From assembly GCA_963922205.1 (NCBI GenBank), contig CAWUHX010000237.1, forward strand, positions 1 through 64,000: a stretch of 64,000 nucleotides of DNA. The letters are read 5' to 3'. The translations under genes were made by a program, and so were the position numbers. Shown here piece by piece: positions 58,976-64,000 of the stretch. A model generated the notes under the pieces. It saw nothing but the letters and a program-made list of their open reading frames with translations. It searched no databases and was not told where the DNA came from. The stretch's first letter is position 1, and the number at the start of each line of letters is the position of its first letter. This stretch comes from Romanomermis culicivorax. Its lineage: Eukaryota > Nematoda > Enoplea > Mermithida > Mermithidae.

Positions 58976-60015
58976 TTCGTCTCACATAGTCTACTTTAAT
59001 CATTCAACCAAAGTTGATTTCAGAATAGCTTAGAAATACTGTATGGTCAACCAGAATCAGTAACGATTAGTATACTTTTTCGATAAAATATAAATTTTTT
59101 ATATGCGGCAGTCAGATGACATTGTTCAGACTGACGTGTTTCACTGAGCGTCCCATCCCTGAAAATCTAACTGGAGAATTAAATCTGTCACTAATAATCG
59201 GAGATTCGAATAGAAATTGATACTGAATTAAGTCATGATGAGTGATGATACAACACGGCAAACACTGTGCTTTATGAGCAAGTTGCCCATACGTACACTA
59301 TCTACTTTTTTTCATCTTCTTCTACATTTAGTTGATTCTGTGTGAAATAAGTTGCTTCTTTTTTTTCTATGTTTGACATAGATTAAAGAGTTTATGCTTC
59401 GTGAAAAATTGTGTGTTTCTTTAGTTTGCTTTGGCATTGTGTCTTTTTCTCTTCCCCAGTTCTAGTTGTTTGATTGCTGGTAATCAATAGAATTATTATT
59501 CACGCGACAACGAGGCATCTTTGGCCCATTCTTTATTGGTTAATTATATTGGTCAACGACAGCCAATGGACATACCAGCGATTCGAGGACAAGTGAACGA
59601 TTGCTAGACAAACGAATTCGAACAATATGGAGCATTCAGTGACTGTCAAGATGCGAGTTTGCAGCAGAGATCTAGAAGCCCGATTCATTGATTAATTTAT
59701 CAGAATCAGGAATTAACTAGTAGATGAAGGTCGGGCCAAATACTTAGCGCACCAATTGTGATTAACAAAGATCGGCAAGGGGACAAACTTCTGATCCTAC
59801 GTGCTATAGCAGGTTCGGCCCAAGACTCAACGAATTGAACAGAGGACAACGTTAATGCTACAACTGTAGGAACTCGTTGTTCAAATCAAGTGCAAAAAGT
59901 GACAAAACAGAAAATTCATACGGTGATGTTTTGTTTTTTCTTTCTCTTTCACTTAGAAACTGGTTTTTTCTATATTTTGTAATAATTATGAACATAAAAT
60001 ACAGGCTCAGCCGCC
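58976..60015. other. Upstream region of the ENPP-like gene
   Basis: No gene is recognised. The sequence just before the start codon (GCCGCCATGG) is a very good initiation context. Confidence 0.35.
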
Positions 60016-60944
60016 ATGGAAACGTTGTTCTTCTTTTTCCATGTACTTTTGCTCCTATACAATTCATGTGCTACTCCGTTACTATTATTGATTTCTTTTG
60101 ACGGTTTCCGTTACGATTTTATAGATCCAAGTTTAACTCCCAATATTTGGGAGTTATCCAAACAGGGTGTACATGCTGTGGAAGGCATTCGACCACAAAC
60201 AGCCACTATAACTCTGCCCAACCATCAAAGTATGATCACAGGTTTGTACGAAGAATCCCACGGCATAATCGATAACATTTTCTATGATAAAAGTTTTGGG
60301 GATTATTTTGATTTACTCAATCTAATGAAAAATGGCAGTAAAGTTGAGCTGAGCAGAAAAGAACAGTGGTTTAAAGGCATACCTGCATGGAAGCATAATA
60401 TGTTGATCAAGAATCGATCCACGGGTTGCATATCATGGCCAGGATGCGACGTGAAATATGGAGGCGCGCAACCCAGAATGATAATTTACCAAGAACCCGG
60501 AGACATATCGATGTGGAAAAGTCATATTGACACAATGCTGGAATGGTTTTTGGATCCAAATAATCCGATCAATTTCGGACTATATTATAACGCTGAACCT
60601 GACAATACTGAACACGTGATAGACATTTTTTCTGATGAAGTCAAAAAAGTTGTCAAACAGTTAGATGATCTTATTGGTTATTTGATCAAAAAATTGAACG
60701 AGACACGCTTGTCGCAAAAAATGAACATCATTTTAACGTCGGACCATGGCTTTGCCAATATTCGGAACGAATCTTATAGTCTGGACTTGTCTGAATATGT
60801 CGATAAAGATAAGGTGATTTGGAGTGGACAATCGATATTTCCACAGGAAGATGTGAATTCGGAGGAAATTTATGATAATTTGACTAGAGCAGTGAAAAAT
60901 GGATTAAAGATCAAGGTATGGCGCAAAGAAGACTTCCCGAACAA
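60016..60944 (+). CDS. ENPP-type ectonucleotide pyrophosphatase/phosphodiesterase, 5' exon
   Basis: The ATG is in strong context, followed by a hydrophobic signal segment (LFFFFHVLLLLYNSCA). Type I phosphodiesterase motifs follow. D29 is in SFDGFRYD. T66, the catalytic nucleophile, and N69 are in ITLPNHQSMITGLY. ESHGIIDN comes next, then D196 and H200 in EPDNTEH, and D243/H244 in TSDHGF. So six of the usual seven active-site residues are visible; the last His would be in a later exon. Frame continuation meets TAA at 60946, but a donor at 60945 (AA|GTAAAT) is likely, since the family needs about 100-150 more residues. Plain exon structure (a single ~930-bp exon) contrasts with the neighbouring 18-exon gene. 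It would hydrolyse nucleotide or phospholipid phosphodiesters outside the cell. The subtype cannot be told; the usual GH after EPD is EH. Confidence 0.85.
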
Positions 60945-60948
60945 GTAA

Positions 60949-62940
60949 ATGTTTCTTTTCATGCAGCCTGTCTGTTTGCAGTCTGAAATAATGTAAATCC
61001 AACAAACTTAAATAATACTTCACTACTGTAGATTATAGAAATTTAATACAGTAAGAACGAGTCAAATAAAGTTTTTATTCATTGAAGTACTATCATTTCC
61101 TGTTATGAACAGAACTTCATTCGAATTATTATGAATCCTTTTCTATGGATATTTTCTCATCATACCTTCCTCCCTTCTCGTCCTTCTCATTAGAATGCTT
61201 CATATAGAGTAGTCCAAACTTGAGTCAAGAACATATATGCACAGCAAAGATATTCTCCTGGAGATCAGCCAGGATAGGGTCGGGAAAGAAATTTTTTTTA
61301 TTGCCTGATAACAAAAGGAAAGGTCTTCTATCATCTAAGCATCATGTTCTACTATCTATAAAAAAACTATCTATAAACTTTCCACTTTCATCATTTGGAA
61401 GCATTTCAAGAAAAACAAACTATATATTAGTCAAATGTGTGAAACTATTTGCTTAGTCAGCATACATGCACAGCATCGAAATTCTGCTAGGGGTCAGCCA
61501 GAATAGGTTATGGGATATAATTTCTTTCTTTCTTGATTACCAAAAAACCTTTTCTAACAACCAACCGGCAAATTCTTATATCTACATTAGTCGAATATGC
61601 GAAAATATTCGCTTTAATGTTACCAATTGGGAATCGTGTATGCTTTGTTCAAAAGAACCATTAAACTGCAGCATCATTTTCATTCTTTTGACCTTTATCT
61701 CTTTTCGGTCTCCATTTCCTTCATCATCTTCTTGATCAATGCTGTGGAGTAGAATTTGCTGGGGTCAGTAAGAATCTGCTGGGGGGGTCAATCAAAACCT
61801 GCAGAGCGTTTAGACTCCAACTCCCCCATGTGCATGTGCATGTATGCTGATCAGCTTTTTTTGAAGCTTTAATGTTATTTTTTGGAATCAAGTATGCTTT
61901 GCTTAGAAAAATCGTAAAACTAAAGCATTATTTTTATTTTTATGACGACTTTCTATCGCAGTGCTGTCATGTTAGTTGCATGACCTTTTTAATATCCATT
62001 TCGAGTATCTACAAAAAGTAGTTGAATTTGTTCAGAAAATTCAACTTCGCATTTTTTTATTAGATTTGAACACTGAAAGCAGGCAAAAGCCAACGCAAAG
62101 CCATGAAAACAAAACTGTATTCTGAATTGAGTTTCAGCCTGCATTAGCTAAGCAATCATCAGTGTTCAACTCATTCAATATTTGAAAATATAGCTAAATA
62201 ATCAGCAGATTTTTCGAAGGTTCACCAATGAAGGACCCATTGATTTCTCCTAAGCCAAGTCAGTTGACGGTGGCGGGTTCTATACATAACATAGTCCACA
62301 GAACGTCATGTGTCACTTTAAATAAAATTCAATTTGTTCATCCCTGTTTGCTTGGTCGGGATCATATTGTATCCTATCTTTGGTCATTGACCTTTGGTTA
62401 CTTTTCGATCTACTGCATCAATCGTTGCTTTGTTTCTGAACTATGAGAGTCTAATTGTGTATTGTATACATTTTAAAATGTTGATCGTCCTGGAGTCTTG
62501 TGCATTTTTTAAAGCTTTTGTTCTTTTCTGACAAACGAGGCACCAGTTTGCACGTGCCTCGTACAACACCAAGTGATGTCAGCATTATACCACAAGTCAG
62601 CTCGAGAGTAATGGAATCCCTAAAAAAGAACTCTAAAAACAAAATATTCAAAGTTTCAATATGAAGGGTGTTTATTTATTTCGTGCTAGTTTAATATACA
62701 TTTTTTCAAGTGCAAACTTTTTATGATTGTTGTATTCTTTTTGAAAGCTCTTTCATCGTACTATCTATCCATCAGTATAAAAATAAAAGCACCAAGCTAT
62801 TTTTTATGTTTCATCATTTTATCGAATTGCATAGACCACTTAAAAAAGGAAGCAAGTTTCGAAAATCAACGATCAGTAGTTTCTTTTTGTGGGGAACATG
62901 TTGCCGTACATGTGGACAGTGGACTGTGCAGATAATGCTT
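60949..62940. other. Region 3' of the ENPP exon, no further ENPP exon found
   Basis: A ~100-bp segment (GCACAGCA...ATTCTGCTAGGGGTCAGCCAGAATAGG) occurs at about 61229-61330 and again at 61461-61560, with a shorter echo near 61740. I searched for the downstream His-containing ENPP motif by eye and did not find it. Confidence 0.4.
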
Positions 62941-63149
62941 TGAAAATGGATCCGATATGATTATGATGGACAAGATATATTGGAGGGCGATCAAACACCC
63001 AGTCATACCGTCACAGCATCTTAAAAAAAGTGTGCCTGCTGATGAAGGGATTATGACGAAAAACTGCTGGTCTATTCAAGAAATCTTCAATGAAGTGGAC
63101 ATGAGGTAGCATTTACAAAATTTTACTTGAAAATTTGATCTTGTTTGCG

Positions 63150-63847
63150 CGTGGTGCCTAGACTATTGGAAGCAAAAATGAAGAAGAATAGAGTCGATAT
63201 GTGCATATTGTTGTTTGAGATCCATATAGTTGAGAAATCAGATTTTCATTGGTATCACTATCGATGAGATACCATCACCCTACTAAAACCTAATTCAGTG
63301 GTGACAAAAAAGATAAAGCTGCACTAGTAAAAGGGAAAGCACACATCAGACAGCAAAGTTGTGGCAAATAAATTCTAGCATTTCGAAAGCATTATCTTGA
63401 TCGATTATTTGGAGTGTGGAGCTACCAAAAATGCCCAATATTACTTAAAGTTGCTTCAGCACTTGCAGCAAAGAAAAACAATTTGGAAAGTTTTACAATC
63501 GACCATTGTTGATCCATGCTGGGCACTGCTTCCGAGGCCAACCTAATCCCCAGGTTTGGCGTCCATTAACTATGAGTACCGCCTATTTTCAGAATTGAAA
63601 AAATCTCGTGGTAGAAATCACTGCACGATGTGTCATCGACCATCAAGCAAAAGTGACCCTCAAAGACTTATATGAGGAAGGCCTGGAAACGTTGCTTGGC
63701 CGCTGGAAGAAATGTGTTGAAGAGAAGTTTGAATACGTCGAAAAATGTGACACGATTGAAAATTTGAATGCATTTCGCTTGGTTTATATTTTTTCCAGAG
63801 CAAATGAAATGAAAGCCAAAAAGGTCATCTCCATAAAAGCTTGTTAA
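63150..63847 (+). pseudogene. Mariner-type transposase, decayed
   Basis: In plus-strand order across shifting frames: RVVPRLLEAKMKKNRVDMC (about 63157-63213), VEKSDFHWYHYR near 63250, IILIDYLECGATKNAQYYLKLL (about 63393-63450), GLASINYEYRLFSELKK near 63555-63605 and LYEEGLETLLGRWKKCVEEKFEYVEK (about 63668-63745). These follow mariner order (VPxLL, GDExW region, IDYLxxGxTI, SPDLAPSDxxLF, FYxxGIxxLxxRWxKCI). Stops and frameshifts, and a PSD-to-SIN change at the third-Asp region, mark it as dead. Confidence 0.75.
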
Positions 63848-64000
63848 CATTATCATTTTTGCTCGACTAGGAAATCTATTTAAAAAATAATTCATCACGA
63901 CACAAGTATCAATGATTCCACTTCAGTCCTCATCGATAATCATCAACAATATGATATAAGAAGTACAATAATATTTATTTTTTACCTGTTAGTATAATAC

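Overview
The window is animal DNA, AT-rich and loaded with repeats. Genes are cut by many short (50-90 bp) GT-AG introns. The two recognisable host enzyme families, an M13 neprilysin-like protein and an ENPP-type nucleotide pyrophosphatase/phosphodiesterase, are metazoan. The compact introns and the family of small secreted cysteine-rich proteins would suit a nematode or another ecdysozoan, but I cannot name the species.

Layout. 0.2-4.6 kb: 3' part of a Mutator-like (MULE) transposase gene with a SWIM zinc finger, a PHD finger and a ubiquitin-hydrolase-like cysteine-protease end; one intron is filled by a 312-bp tandem repeat carrying a 36-bp perfect palindrome. 4.6-9.4 kb: several families of diverged tandem repeats ending in a GATCCG-rich cluster that shares a motif with the intronic palindrome, so 1-9.4 kb may be one large transposon. 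9.9-18.2 kb: three paralogous minus-strand genes for small secreted cysteine-rich proteins, one split by an inverted-repeat element. 19.4-20.1 kb: a MITE. 20.2-24.0 kb: a second, decayed MULE (minus strand) bounded by inverted arrays of a ~15-bp repeat. 24-30.6 kb: non-coding repeats.

30.6-44.7 kb: a ~14-kb Ty3/gypsy-type LTR retrotransposon with 507/513-bp LTRs, an AGCA target-site duplication, gag, and a pol broken by stops and frameshifts. Downstream of pol it carries about 5 kb of additional coding sequence. That region contains a DEDDy-type 3'-5' exonuclease domain (RNase D/WRN class), a coiled-coil segment with a SUMO-interaction-like motif, and a further unidentified ORF with an arginine/glycine/glutamine-rich tail. 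I regard this as the most unusual object in the window. 44.8-45.8 kb: a foldback element with tandem-repeat arms.

47.3-57.4 kb: an 18-exon M13 peptidase homologue whose splice phases all agree (739 codons including the stop) but which has lost the HExxH zinc site and the ExxxD glutamate, so it should be catalytically dead. 60.0-60.9 kb: first exon of an ENPP-like gene. 63.1-63.85 kb: a decayed mariner transposase. A hAT relic lies inside the neprilysin-like gene and a minus-strand LTR relic lies at 58.8-59.0 kb.

There is no operon logic here. The host genes are an extracellular set (secreted cysteine-rich proteins, ectopeptidase-like, ectophosphodiesterase) embedded in transposon debris. All assignments come from reading the sequence; no database search was run.
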